64,000 nt of DNA, from positions 1 through 64,000 of the forward strand of contig NZ_FYDX01000027.1 of NCBI RefSeq assembly GCF_900187455.1, given 5' to 3'. Below, in pieces: positions 14,858-23,203 of this stretch. Every line of letters starts with the position of its first letter. Position 1 is the first letter of the stretch. The notes under the pieces were generated by a model. That model did not search any database and had not been told where the DNA came from. It saw only the letters and a program-made list of their open reading frames with translations. The position numbers and the translations under genes were made by a program. Source of the stretch: Pseudomonas sp. Irchel 3E13. GTDB taxonomy: Bacteria; Pseudomonadota; Gammaproteobacteria; Pseudomonadales; Pseudomonadaceae.

Positions 14858-17555
14858 CGTCGCCCATGGCCACGAAATACGACTCATCGGTGGCGTTCTC
14901 GAGGGCCATTGCCACGTTGATCTGCGGCGTCATCCAGTAGCTGGCGAAGAGGTCGTAGACCTTGTATTTGGGCCACATCGCCTGGTCGAGGGTGGCGTAG
15001 GAGTGGTCATTGAGGTTTTCGCCGTTGCCCTTGCTGTAGCGCAGACGGCCACCGATATCGAGCGTGTTGTCGAGGAAGCGCATGCCCAGGGTCAGCGAGC
15101 CGCGGTCAGCCGGCATGTAGGTCGCGTTGCCCATGATGTCGCCACACCTCATCTGGTTGCTCATGGCCTCGTTGTCCACGGCCTGGTTGATGGTGAACTG
15201 ACGCAGGATGATGCGGTTGCCGATCTGCACCGGCCGGGTCACCGTGCCGACCCGCACTGGCGTCTTGGCGCCGCCCAGGAAGAACTGCCGCGAGCAGAAA
15301 TCATTGGTGCCGATCATGTGGGTGTAGGCCAGTCGTCCGTAGTAATCACCGGCGTCGTAGTCCAGGGCATATTCCACCCCGCGGAAACGGGTGGTTTCTT
15401 CGTTGTTCTGATAGGCCATGCGGCCCAGGCCAATCCCCGAGGCCGTCTCGTGGGGCACGCTGATGTTGGTGTCGAGGAAGGAGAAGTCATCGATGCGGGT
15501 ATCGAAGTACGCCACCTTCACGCCCAGGCGGTCGCCGTCACGAAACAGCGATTCCTTGAAGATGTTGAAGCCCACCTCCCAGTCGTGTGAGGTTTCCGGC
15601 TTGAGGAACGGGTTGGGATAGACCATCTGCGCACCGCCACCGGCATGCGGGCGGCCGGTCATGAACACTTCGGTCACCGAAGGCGCGCGCCAGCCGCGGC
15701 CCCAGCGGGTATAAAGCTGCAGCCAGTCGACGCCGGGCTTTACCGCAATACCGAAGGTGGGCGAGAAGTGCCCTTGCTCGATGTCTTCGTCGAATATCAG
15801 GTGCTGTTGGGTCTTGGGGGCGGCGCCAACTTCGTAGGGACCTTCCGGGAACATCCACACCGTCATCCCGGTTTCGCCGCTCAGGCGGTAACGGTCGTAG
15901 CGCAGGCCCGCATCCAGGGTCAGCCAGTTGTCATGCTCGTATTGCGCCTGGGCAAACAGGCTCGCGGTCAGCTTCTTGCCTTCCGGGGTAGCGCCCTGGA
16001 CATACGGGTAAGCGTTTTCGTTGGCCGCTGGCAGGCGCTCGCTCTCCGGCTTGAAGCGGTCTTCGTACAGCTCGGTGCCGTAGTTCAGGGTCAGCTTGTC
16101 CGCCGCGCCGATGTAGAAGCGCGAGGTGTTCTGCACTTGCAGGCCCCAGGTGTCGGTCTGGAAACGGTCGTTGTAGGGGGCATACCAGTTGCCGCTGGAC
16201 GGGCTCGCGTCATTGCTGGAGTTCCAGCGGTCCATCCGGGTTCGGACGAAATAGAGCTTGGCCTTGAGGTCGATCAGGTCGTTGTCCGGGGTGAAGCTGT
16301 AGTCGATCGAGGCATTCTTCGCATTGAGGTCGGTGGCGCCGCTGCGCTTGTAATAGAACTGCTTCAGGTCATCGGTGAGCCAGGTCCAGGAGTCCTTGCT
16401 GTCGGTATCGGTCTCGATGTAGTTGAACTGGACCCGCTGATCCTGCGGCAGGTTGACGCCGAGCTTGAGCAAGCGCGAACGGGTCACGCTGCCCATGTCG
16501 CCGACCTCGCTGTTGAGCCAGCTTTCCCAGGCTTCGGGATACAGATCGCGCGCGCGAATCTGGGTGCCCAGGTTGTCCTTGTTGTGGGTGCCGGCGCGGT
16601 AATCGCCGAAATGCCGTTCGCTGACACCCAGCAGCAGGTCGCCCACTTCATTGCCGAAGGCAAACAGCGCGCTGCCGTTGAAATAGGTGCCGTTGCCCAG
16701 CTCACCGATACCGTGGCCGGCGCGCAGGCGGCCGCCGTATTCCTTGTCCGGGCCGAGGAACTCGCTGGCCTGAACGGTGTTGAAACTGGCGATCCCGCCC
16801 AGCACCCCGGCGCCGCCCATGCCCGACTGCGAGCCCTTTTCGATTTCCACCGAACTGACGAACTCCGGGTCCACCACCATGATCCCGTTGCGCTGCTGGT
16901 GACCGTTGACGTTGAAGTTCTGGCGCATGCCGTCGATGTTCATGTTCACCCGGCCGTAGTCCTGAACGCCGCGGATGTTCACCGACAGGCCGGGGTCGCG
17001 CTGGTTGACCGCGCTGTAGACGCCGGCGGTCTCTTCCAGCATGTCGGCGGCATGGCGTGGTGGACGTTTGTCGATCTGGTCGCGGGTGATCACGCTGACC
17101 GAACGCGGCGCGGTGTAGACCCAATCGCCATCGCCCTGGGACTGAATGTGAGTGCTGCCCAGTTCCATCGCCTTGCCGTCGTCGCTCAGGCGCTCCAGAC
17201 CGACCCGGTCGTTGCCGCTGAACTGATAGCGCACCGGGTTGCCGTGCAACAGGATCGCCAGGCCGTCCTGCGCCGAATGCTCGCCACGCAGCCCTTCACT
17301 GCGCAGGCCGACCAGCTTGCGGCTGTCGAAGAACACCTGGACCTTGGCCTGCTCGGCGAAGACGAGCACGGCGCTGTCCAGCGACTGGGCGGGAATGTCG
17401 AACCGGATCAGCGCATTGCGCTGGCTGGCGCCACTGCCCTGTTCCACGGCATGCACCGAAGCGATCCCCATCGGCAAAGTGCAGGCGCCCAGCATCAGGC
17501 TGCTGGCCAGGGCAACCCGGTTGAACCGGTTACGTCGTTGTTGTGGATTGGTCAC
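14796..17555 (-). CDS. HasR-like TonB-dependent heme receptor
   Basis: A 919-residue outer-membrane receptor. After the signal segment comes a secretin/TonB short N-terminal (STN) signalling domain (about 48-118), typical of receptors that control an ECF sigma factor. A plug with the HasR-like segments RPPRHAADMLEETAGVYSAV and DPGLSVNIRGVQDYGRVNMN follows, then a barrel with NPF and a terminal LEYRF. This pattern matches heme-acquisition receptor HasR of Serratia and Pseudomonas. The start is GTG 17555. A Fur-box-like site lies 30 bases upstream, and the FecR and FecI genes precede it. No hemophore gene hasA or hasDE exporter follows; the downstream neighbour is the convergent DUF2182 gene, with a 62-base overlap. 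Confidence 0.85.
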   Translation of the reverse strand: MTNPQQRRNRFNRVALASSLMLGACTLPMGIASVHAVEQGSGASQRNALIRFDIPAQSLDSAVLVFAEQAKVQVFFDSRKLVGLRSEGLRGEHSAQDGLAILLHGNPVRYQFSGNDRVGLERLSDDGKAMELGSTHIQSQGDGDWVYTAPRSVSVITRDQIDKRPPRHAADMLEETAGVYSAVNQRDPGLSVNIRGVQDYGRVNMNIDGMRQNFNVNGHQQRNGIMVVDPEFVSSVEIEKGSQSGMGGAGVLGGIASFNTVQASEFLGPDKEYGGRLRAGHGIGELGNGTYFNGSALFAFGNEVGDLLLGVSERHFGDYRAGTHNKDNLGTQIRARDLYPEAWESWLNSEVGDMGSVTRSRLLKLGVNLPQDQRVQFNYIETDTDSKDSWTWLTDDLKQFYYKRSGATDLNAKNASIDYSFTPDNDLIDLKAKLYFVRTRMDRWNSSNDASPSSGNWYAPYNDRFQTDTWGLQVQNTSRFYIGAADKLTLNYGTELYEDRFKPESERLPAANENAYPYVQGATPEGKKLTASLFAQAQYEHDNWLTLDAGLRYDRYRLSGETGMTVWMFPEGPYEVGAAPKTQQHLIFDEDIEQGHFSPTFGIAVKPGVDWLQLYTRWGRGWRAPSVTEVFMTGRPHAGGGAQMVYPNPFLKPETSHDWEVGFNIFKESLFRDGDRLGVKVAYFDTRIDDFSFLDTNISVPHETASGIGLGRMAYQNNEETTRFRGVEYALDYDAGDYYGRLAYTHMIGTNDFCSRQFFLGGAKTPVRVGTVTRPVQIGNRIILRQFTINQAVDNEAMSNQMRCGDIMGNATYMPADRGSLTLGMRFLDNTLDIGGRLRYSKGNGENLNDHSYATLDQAMWPKYKVYDLFASYWMTPQINVAMALENATDESYFVAMGDVNNLSLARGRTLTGMLEYRF

Positions 17556-17584
17556 GTCTGTTGCTCGCTGTGTTGGCGTTTTCT

Positions 17585-17603
17585 ATTAATGAAAATCAAT
17601 CTC
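17585..17603 (-). promoter_or_regulatory. Fur-box-like site upstream of the heme receptor
   Basis: This 19-base site matches 14 of 19 positions of the Fur consensus, with a central TGAAAATCA. It lies about 30 bases upstream of the receptor start, where Fur-iron would block transcription. Confidence 0.5.
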
Positions 17604-17715
17604 AACAAACAGACGCGTTGGGGCGGAAAAGTCAGTAAATAAATTTTTGGGGGGGCTGGTCGGTGCTGGTCTTGATCTTTGCGGGAGCCCTCAGATCGAG
17701 CGCCCCGCAGAATCT

Positions 17716-18795
17716 TCAATAAATCAGCGTCAACCCAGGCACATCCACCCGCCGGGCCTTCAGCTCATCCGTCAGCATCGCCAGTGACTGATCGAGGTTA
17801 TCCAGGCGGAACATGCCGCTGACTTCACGCTTCGCCAGCGCCGCATCGCCGATCATCACGTGCCCGCCACGGTAGCGGTTGATCTGCGCGACCACCGCAG
17901 CCAGCGGCTCGCGCTCGAACACCAGCAGGCCACGCTGCCAGGCGCTGGCGCGCAGTGGATCCTGTTGCGGCCAGGGGCGGATACCGTGTTCGCGGTCATA
18001 ACGCAGGCTTTGCCCTTCGTTGAGCACCTGCTCGGCCACGCCCGCGACCGGCGGCTCCTGCAAGCTGACCCGGGTGCTGTGTTCGAGCATCCCGACCCAA
18101 CCGCCCTGCCCTGCGCCACCCACCACGAAGCGCGTGCCCAAGGCCCGGGTGCTGGCGCCGGCGTACTCGACCACGAACGGCCGCGTCTCGCGCTCGCCAA
18201 TCGGGGCCGCGGAAAACACCGCATCCCCGGCCAGCAGCTTTACTCGCCGCTCGCTGTCGCTGAAGGCGAGGCTGATGGCGCTGTGACTGTCGAGGTCGAT
18301 GCGGCTACCGTCCGGCAGCGTCACCTGGCGGATTTCGCCGCGGCCGGTGGCGTAGTCGGCGCTCATCTGGATCAGCACGCCCGGCGCCCGATCGACCGCG
18401 AACACCGCCAGCAACAACAGGGCGGTGCTGGTGGCCGCCCAGCCCAGCCGCGAACGGCGCCGCCGTCCCGTGACCGGACGCGGTGCCGCTGCCAAAGCGG
18501 CCGGCGGCGGAACGGCGACAGTTTCGTCCAGATGCCCCAGCCGCCCCAGATCAGCCCAGGTGCCCTGGGCAAACGTCAACGCCGGGGCATGACGCGGGTC
18601 GGCGTCGCGCCACGCGGCCAGCGCCTGCCGTTGCTCGGGGCTCAGGCTCCCGGCATCCAGCAGGACCGCCCACTCGGCGGCCTGCTCGCGAATTGCTTGC
18701 TCTGGCGGAATCTCGCTGCTCACACGGTTCTCTCGAATTCTGGTTATGTAAGGGCTGACGTCTGACGGCGCATTTCCCAGTAAACCGTTCGTCAT
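17716..18795 (-). CDS. FecR-family anti-sigma factor
   Basis: A 359-residue membrane anti-sigma/sigma-regulator protein. It has an N-terminal cytoplasmic FecR domain (EQAAEWAVLLDAG at about residues 37-49), one membrane segment at about 117-134 after an arginine-rich stretch, and a periplasmic part ending in a secretin-like VDVPGLTLIY tail. It should relay receptor occupancy to the FecI-type sigma factor. ATG 18795 overlaps the sigma-factor stop by ATGA and has GGAG upstream, so translation is coupled. A GTG at 18723 would begin closer to the family's usual N-terminus. Confidence 0.86.
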   Translation of the reverse strand: MTNGLLGNAPSDVSPYITRIRENRVSSEIPPEQAIREQAAEWAVLLDAGSLSPEQRQALAAWRDADPRHAPALTFAQGTWADLGRLGHLDETVAVPPPAALAAAPRPVTGRRRRSRLGWAATSTALLLLAVFAVDRAPGVLIQMSADYATGRGEIRQVTLPDGSRIDLDSHSAISLAFSDSERRVKLLAGDAVFSAAPIGERETRPFVVEYAGASTRALGTRFVVGGAGQGGWVGMLEHSTRVSLQEPPVAGVAEQVLNEGQSLRYDREHGIRPWPQQDPLRASAWQRGLLVFEREPLAAVVAQINRYRGGHVMIGDAALAKREVSGMFRLDNLDQSLAMLTDELKARRVDVPGLTLIY

Positions 18796-19295
18796 TCGGG
18801 CTCCTGCAAACACTGCATCACATAGGCCAGCGCCTTGGAAAGGTGCTTCTGAACCGAGCTGTCGGAAATCTCCAGGCGCTGCGCCACCTCAGCATGGGTC
18901 AGGCCCTCCAGACGGTTGAGACGGAAGATTTCGCGGGTTCGCGGCGGCAACGCGTTCATCGCCGCGCGTAACCGGCGCATGTGCTGTTCGGCCGCGGTGG
19001 TTTCTTCCAGGCCGGGGCTGTCTTCGACGATACCTTCGAGGGCTTCGTGGGGCACCAGATCGGTCTTGCGCCGCTGCTGCTGGCGCACGTGATCGATCAT
19101 CAGGTTGTGCGCCGTGCGGTAGAGGTAGGCCGGGGTGTTTTCGATGCGCTCGCTGGCCTGCTGCTCGGCCAGGCGCAGGAAACTTTCCTGCACCAGGTCG
19201 GCGGCCAGTTGCGGGTCGCGCACCTTGCGCGTGAGCAGGCCTTGCAGGGTTTTCGCGTGCTTGAGGAACAGGCGCTTGAGGTCGGACTCCGCCAC
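18792..19295 (-). CDS. FecI-family ECF sigma factor
   Basis: A 167-residue extracytoplasmic-function sigma factor. Region 2 covers AADLVQESFLRLAEQQASERI through YLYRTAHNLMIDHVRQQ; region 4 covers PPRTREIFRLNRLEGLTHAEVAQRLEISDSSVQKHLSKAL. It should direct transcription of the adjacent heme receptor. The start is GTG 19295 with TGGAG upstream. A Fur-box-like inverted repeat lies 44 bases upstream, so the module is probably iron-repressed. Together with FecR and the STN-containing receptor it forms a cell-surface signalling set equivalent to HasI-HasS-HasR. Confidence 0.92.
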   Translation of the reverse strand: MAESDLKRLFLKHAKTLQGLLTRKVRDPQLAADLVQESFLRLAEQQASERIENTPAYLYRTAHNLMIDHVRQQQRRKTDLVPHEALEGIVEDSPGLEETTAAEQHMRRLRAAMNALPPRTREIFRLNRLEGLTHAEVAQRLEISDSSVQKHLSKALAYVMQCLQEPE

Positions 19296-19338
19296 GCGAA
19301 CTCCAGAAGGCTATCGGAATGGAGGCGCCATGCTACTC

Positions 19339-19357
19339 GTTAGTGAGAATCACTTGC
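19339..19357 (-). promoter_or_regulatory. Fur-box-like site upstream of the FecI sigma gene
   Basis: AGTGA-GAA-TCACT forms a perfect inverted repeat inside a 19-base sequence agreeing with the Fur consensus at 13 positions, directly before the ECF sigma gene. Confidence 0.55.
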
Positions 19358-19377
19358 AAGAAACCGCTTCCTGCGCC

Positions 19378-20748
19378 TCACTCCTCGAACAGCGCGTCCA
19401 GTGCCTGCTCCAGACGGGTTACCGCGACCACCTGCAAGCCCGGCGGGGCTTCTTTCGGCGCGTTGCCCTTGGGCACGATGGCGCGCTTGAAGCCGTGCTT
19501 GGCCGCTTCTTTCAGGCGCTCCTGACCGCTGGGCACCGGGCGCACTTCGCCAGACAAACCAATCTCGCCGAACACCAGCAGGCCATGGGACAGCGGCCGG
19601 TTGCGCAGGCTCGACATCACCGCAGCCATCAGCGCCAGGTCCGACGCGGTTTCCAGCACTTTCACGCCGCCGACCACATTGAGGAACACGTCCTGGTCAT
19701 GGGTCGGGATCCCGCCATGGCGGTGCAGCACCGCCAGCAGCATGGCCAGGCGGTTCTGGTCGAGGCCGAGGGTGACCCGCCGCGGGTTCGCCAGGTGGCT
19801 GTCGTCCACCAGCGCCTGAACTTCCACCAGCATCGGCCGGGTGCCTTCCCAGGTGGCCATGACCACGCTGCCCGGCACTTCTTCCTGGGCCCGGGTCAGA
19901 AAGATCGCCGAGGGGTTGGAGACTTCCTTCAGGCCGCGATCGGTCATGCCGAACACGCCCAGTTCGTTGATCGCGCCGAAGCGGTTCTTCACCGCCCGCA
20001 GCAGGCGCAGGCGACCGTCGGATTCACCCTCGAAATACAGCACGGTATCAACCATGTGCTCCAGCACCCGCGGCCCGGCCAGGGCGCCTTCCTTGGTGAC
20101 GTGGCCGACAAGGAAGATCGCCGTGCCACTCTGCTTCGCGTAGCGCACCAGCAGCGCGGCGCTTTCGCGGACCTGGGCGACGCCGCCGGGGGCCGACTGC
20201 AGTTGTTCGGTGAAGATGGTCTGGATCGAGTCGATCACCATGACCTTGGGTTTCTCGACCCGAGCAGTGGCGATGATGGTTTCGATGCAGGTTTCGGTCA
20301 TGACCCGCAGTTTGTCTTCCGGCAGCCCCAGGCGGCGGGCGCGCATGGCCACCTGCTGCTGGGATTCCTCGCCGGTGACGTACAGCGCCGGCATGCGCGT
20401 GGCGATATTGCAGAGGGTCTGCAAAAGGATGGTGGATTTGCCGATGCCGGGGTCGCCGCCAATCAGCACCACCGAGCCGTCCACCAGGCCGCCGCCGAGC
20501 ACGCGGTCCAGTTCGGCGCTGGCGGTGGAGAAGCGCGGGATCTCTTCGACCGAGACTTCGGCCAGGGTCTTGATCTTCGCCTGCTCGCCGGCCCAGCCGC
20601 TGCGTCCGCTGGGGGCCGCGGCGCCGCCGCTCTCGATCATGGTTTCGGTCAGGGTGTTCCAGGCACCGCACTCACCGCACTGGCCAGCCCATTTCGGGAA
20701 AGTCGCGCCGCACTCGGTGCAGCCGTACAACCGCTTGGCTTTGGCCAT
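19378..20748 (-). CDS. radA: DNA repair protein RadA
   Basis: A 456-residue RecA-related ATPase that helps process recombination intermediates. The N-terminal zinc finger has C10, C13, C24 and C27; Walker A is GGDPGIGKST; the RadA-specific KNRFG motif occurs in VKNRFGAINELGVFGM; a Lon-like C-terminal domain closes the protein. ATG 20748 is chosen because CAGGAG precedes it by eight bases and the protein begins at the zinc finger; in-frame codons to 20838 are upstream sequence. It is divergent from mscL, as in other pseudomonads. Confidence 0.96.
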   Translation of the reverse strand: MAKAKRLYGCTECGATFPKWAGQCGECGAWNTLTETMIESGGAAAPSGRSGWAGEQAKIKTLAEVSVEEIPRFSTASAELDRVLGGGLVDGSVVLIGGDPGIGKSTILLQTLCNIATRMPALYVTGEESQQQVAMRARRLGLPEDKLRVMTETCIETIIATARVEKPKVMVIDSIQTIFTEQLQSAPGGVAQVRESAALLVRYAKQSGTAIFLVGHVTKEGALAGPRVLEHMVDTVLYFEGESDGRLRLLRAVKNRFGAINELGVFGMTDRGLKEVSNPSAIFLTRAQEEVPGSVVMATWEGTRPMLVEVQALVDDSHLANPRRVTLGLDQNRLAMLLAVLHRHGGIPTHDQDVFLNVVGGVKVLETASDLALMAAVMSSLRNRPLSHGLLVFGEIGLSGEVRPVPSGQERLKEAAKHGFKRAIVPKGNAPKEAPPGLQVVAVTRLEQALDALFEE

Positions 20749-20916
20749 GGGGCAATCTCCTGGAAAAAGTCGCCATGATAGCCGCCGCACCGGGAAAGGC
20801 GCCAACGCGACCAAACCATTGGCTATGAGCGAGGTCATTTGAAAGCGGCGCAGCGCATGAAGCGGAAGGCTGATTTACACTGCGTTCACCCCTTCAATTG
20901 TTACAAGGAATAAACC

Positions 20917-21330
20917 ATGGGCATGATCAGTGAATTCAAGGCCTTCGCGGTCAAGGGCAATGTCGTGGACATGGCGGTCGGTATCATCATCGGCGCAGCC
21001 TTCGGCAAAATTGTTTCGTCTTTCGTCGGCGACGTCGTGATGCCACCCATCGGACTGCTGATCGGCGGTGTCGACTTCAGCGACCTGGCGGTCACCCTGA
21101 AAGCGGCGGAAGGTGACATTCCGGCGGTGGTCCTGGCCTACGGCAAGTTCATCCAGACCATCATCGACTTCGTGATCGTGGCGTTCGCCATCTTCATGGG
21201 CGTCAAGGTCATCAACCGCCTGAAGCGCGAAGAAGCCGTGGCGCCGAGCGCTCCACCGGCACCGACGCCACAGGAAACCCTGCTGACCGAGATTCGTGAC
21301 CTGCTCAAGGCGCAAAACGACAGGCCTTGA
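20917..21330 (+). CDS. mscL: Large-conductance mechanosensitive channel MscL
   Basis: A 137-residue pentameric inner-membrane channel that opens on osmotic downshock. The N-terminal helix MGMISEFKAFAVKGNVVDMA, the pore-lining first membrane helix, a periplasmic loop and a second membrane helix (about 75-98) are followed by a proline-rich linker and the C-terminal helix TLLTEIRDLLKAQ. Length is normal for the family. ATG 20917 follows AAGGAA by six bases. It has its own terminator. Confidence 0.96.
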   Translation: MGMISEFKAFAVKGNVVDMAVGIIIGAAFGKIVSSFVGDVVMPPIGLLIGGVDFSDLAVTLKAAEGDIPAVVLAYGKFIQTIIDFVIVAFAIFMGVKVINRLKREEAVAPSAPPAPTPQETLLTEIRDLLKAQNDRP

Positions 21331-21344
21331 ACCCAGACAAATGA

Positions 21345-21370
21345 AAAACGGCGCCCCGAGGCGCCGTTTT
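21345..21370. terminator. Terminator between mscL and fpr
   Basis: Perfect 11-base stem (21345-21355 with 21360-21370) with A's on one side and T's on the other and a four-base loop; it can serve both convergent genes. Confidence 0.92.
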
Positions 21371-21388
21371 ATTGTCTGGCCTGATCAC

Positions 21389-22165
21389 TCACCAATACGT
21401 CTCGACCGCCACCTGCCCCGGCCGCCGACTCAGGCTCAGGTTCATGTCGCGGGCTTTCAGCACCTGGCGGGTGTCGTCGATCATCTGCGGGTTGCCGCAC
21501 AGCATCACCCGCGAGTGCTCGGGGGTCAGCTCCAGGCCGGCGGCACGCTCCAGTTCGCCGTTCTCGATCAGCGTGGTGATGCGCCCGTTCAGCGCCCCCG
21601 GATGCTGTTCGCGCGTCACCACTGGAATGAACTGCAATTTGCCGGCGTACTCGGCCAGGTAATCGCGCTGTTCCAGCCCGGCAATCAGTGACTGATAAGC
21701 CAACTCGCAAGACTCACGCACCGAATACACCAGCTTGATGCTGTCGAAACGCTCCCAGGCCTCGAAGTCCTGCAGGATCGACAGGAACGGAGCGACACCG
21801 GTGCCAGTGGCCAGCAGCCACAGATCACGCCCGTCGACGAAGCGATCGAGGGTCAGGTAACCGAACGCCTGGCGGTCGATCAGCAGCTCATCGCCTTCGC
21901 GCAGACGGCTCAGTTCGCTGGTGAACTCACCGCCCGGGACCACGATGGAGTAGAAGTCCAGGTGTTCGTCAAAGGGCGACGAGACCATCGAGTAAGCGCG
22001 CCAGACCACACTGCCGTCGGCCTTGGTCACGCCAAGGCGGGCAAACTGCCCGGCGCGGAAACGGAAACCGCTGTCGCGCGTGGTGCGCAGGCTGAACAGG
22101 CTGGGGGTCAGCGGCTGGACATCGAGCAGGGTCTGGCGGGTGTATTTCTCCGCGCTGGCAGTCAT
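21389..22165 (-). CDS. fpr: Ferredoxin/flavodoxin-NADP+ reductase
   Basis: A 258-residue FAD enzyme that exchanges electrons between NADPH and ferredoxin or flavodoxin, important in oxidative-stress defence. FAD-binding RAYSMVSSPFD, the NADP-binding LLATGTGVAPFLSIL and the C-terminal NPQMIDDTRQVL segment are present, ending in VETYW. Length is that of bacterial Fpr. It is convergent with mscL and divergent from the LuxR solo gene ppoR, the arrangement seen in P. putida. Confidence 0.94.
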   Translation of the reverse strand: MTASAEKYTRQTLLDVQPLTPSLFSLRTTRDSGFRFRAGQFARLGVTKADGSVVWRAYSMVSSPFDEHLDFYSIVVPGGEFTSELSRLREGDELLIDRQAFGYLTLDRFVDGRDLWLLATGTGVAPFLSILQDFEAWERFDSIKLVYSVRESCELAYQSLIAGLEQRDYLAEYAGKLQFIPVVTREQHPGALNGRITTLIENGELERAAGLELTPEHSRVMLCGNPQMIDDTRQVLKARDMNLSLSRRPGQVAVETYW

Positions 22166-22399
22166 GGTTGGCTCCGGAAATCAGGTGCGCCCAGTTTCGC
22201 GCAAAGCCGCCGGAATAAACACCGCCGGTTTGTGGTGGTTTCCCGGAGCCGAGCTAAACATTGCGTTACGCCACATAGCCTTTAGGAGTCATGACATACG
22301 TCAAGTTATAGCGAAAAAAACCAATCGCCATGTAGGACAATTCCTATACTCAGCCTGCACCATTGAGCAGTTGGATCCATATCAGGGAGCACCGTTGAG

Positions 22400-23104
22400 A
22401 TGCCGCATTGGAAGCAGGATCAACTCGAGCAACTGATCAGGGAGCACAACCCCGAACAATTGTTTCACCAGGCCCTGGCCCTGGCACAGCAACTGGATAT
22501 GGAATACCTGAGCCTGGTGGTGCAGAGCCAGGCCTCCGGCCTCACGCCGCAGACCCTCATGCTCAACAACTTTTCCGCCGAGTGGAACGACCACTACCGG
22601 GACTGCAACTACCTGATCCAGGACCCGACCTTCACCCATTGCCGCCACTCGTTGATCCCGCTGCTCTGGGAAGACGAGGTGTTCCACGAAACCCCGCAAC
22701 TGCGCATGGACGCCAAGGCCCACGGGCTGGTCTATGGCTGGAGTCAGGCCGCCCACGACATGCGCGGCAACAACAGTGTGCTGAGTCTGGTGCGCAGCCA
22801 GGATGTCGTCAGTGTCGCCGAGTTCTATGACAAGACCGGCCAGGCGCTGTGGCTGTGCAATGTCCTGCACACACTGATGCTGGAACAGATCAATCCACTC
22901 AAGCCCAATGGTTTCGGCTTGTCCGACCGGGAGCGGGAAGTGCTGAAATGGTCCGCCGCGGGAAAGACCGCCTCGGACATCGCCTGCATCCTCACCCTTT
23001 CGCAGAGCACCGTGAATTTCCACATCCGCAGCGTCATCACCAAAATGAACGCCAACAACAAGGCCGGCGCCGTGGCCCTCGCCGCGCTGCACGGTCTGCT
23101 CTGA
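22400..23104 (+). CDS. ppoR: PpoR-like LuxR-family orphan (solo) regulator
   Basis: A 234-residue transcription factor with an N-terminal autoinducer-binding domain (about 15-155) and a C-terminal LuxR helix-turn-helix (about 170-234, LSDREREVLKWSAAGKTASDIA). Residues aligned with the acyl-homoserine-lactone pocket appear intact: W and Y in EWNDHYRD, D and P in QDP, W in LLWED and G in HGLVYG. No luxI-type synthase is in the window, so it is a solo that may read foreign or distant signals. Position after mscL-fpr matches ppoR of P. putida. I found no obvious lux box beside it. Confidence 0.82.
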   Translation: MPHWKQDQLEQLIREHNPEQLFHQALALAQQLDMEYLSLVVQSQASGLTPQTLMLNNFSAEWNDHYRDCNYLIQDPTFTHCRHSLIPLLWEDEVFHETPQLRMDAKAHGLVYGWSQAAHDMRGNNSVLSLVRSQDVVSVAEFYDKTGQALWLCNVLHTLMLEQINPLKPNGFGLSDREREVLKWSAAGKTASDIACILTLSQSTVNFHIRSVITKMNANNKAGAVALAALHGLL

Positions 23105-23203
23105 CCCCGTTGGGCAATAAAGCCCTGTAGAATCGGCACCTGTCTGTCACCCCGCCTGCCCAGAGCAGCGCGGTGCACACCCATGCCCCAGAGCCCTCGT
23201 ACC

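Noticed and set aside
14796..17555. Siderophore receptor instead of heme receptor
   Set aside because: The plug sequence follows the HasR pattern closely and lacks features I associate with siderophore receptors; a residual doubt remains because hasA is absent.
22166..22399. Possible lux box between fpr and ppoR
   Set aside because: I found no 18-20 base dyad resembling a lux box by reading both strands.
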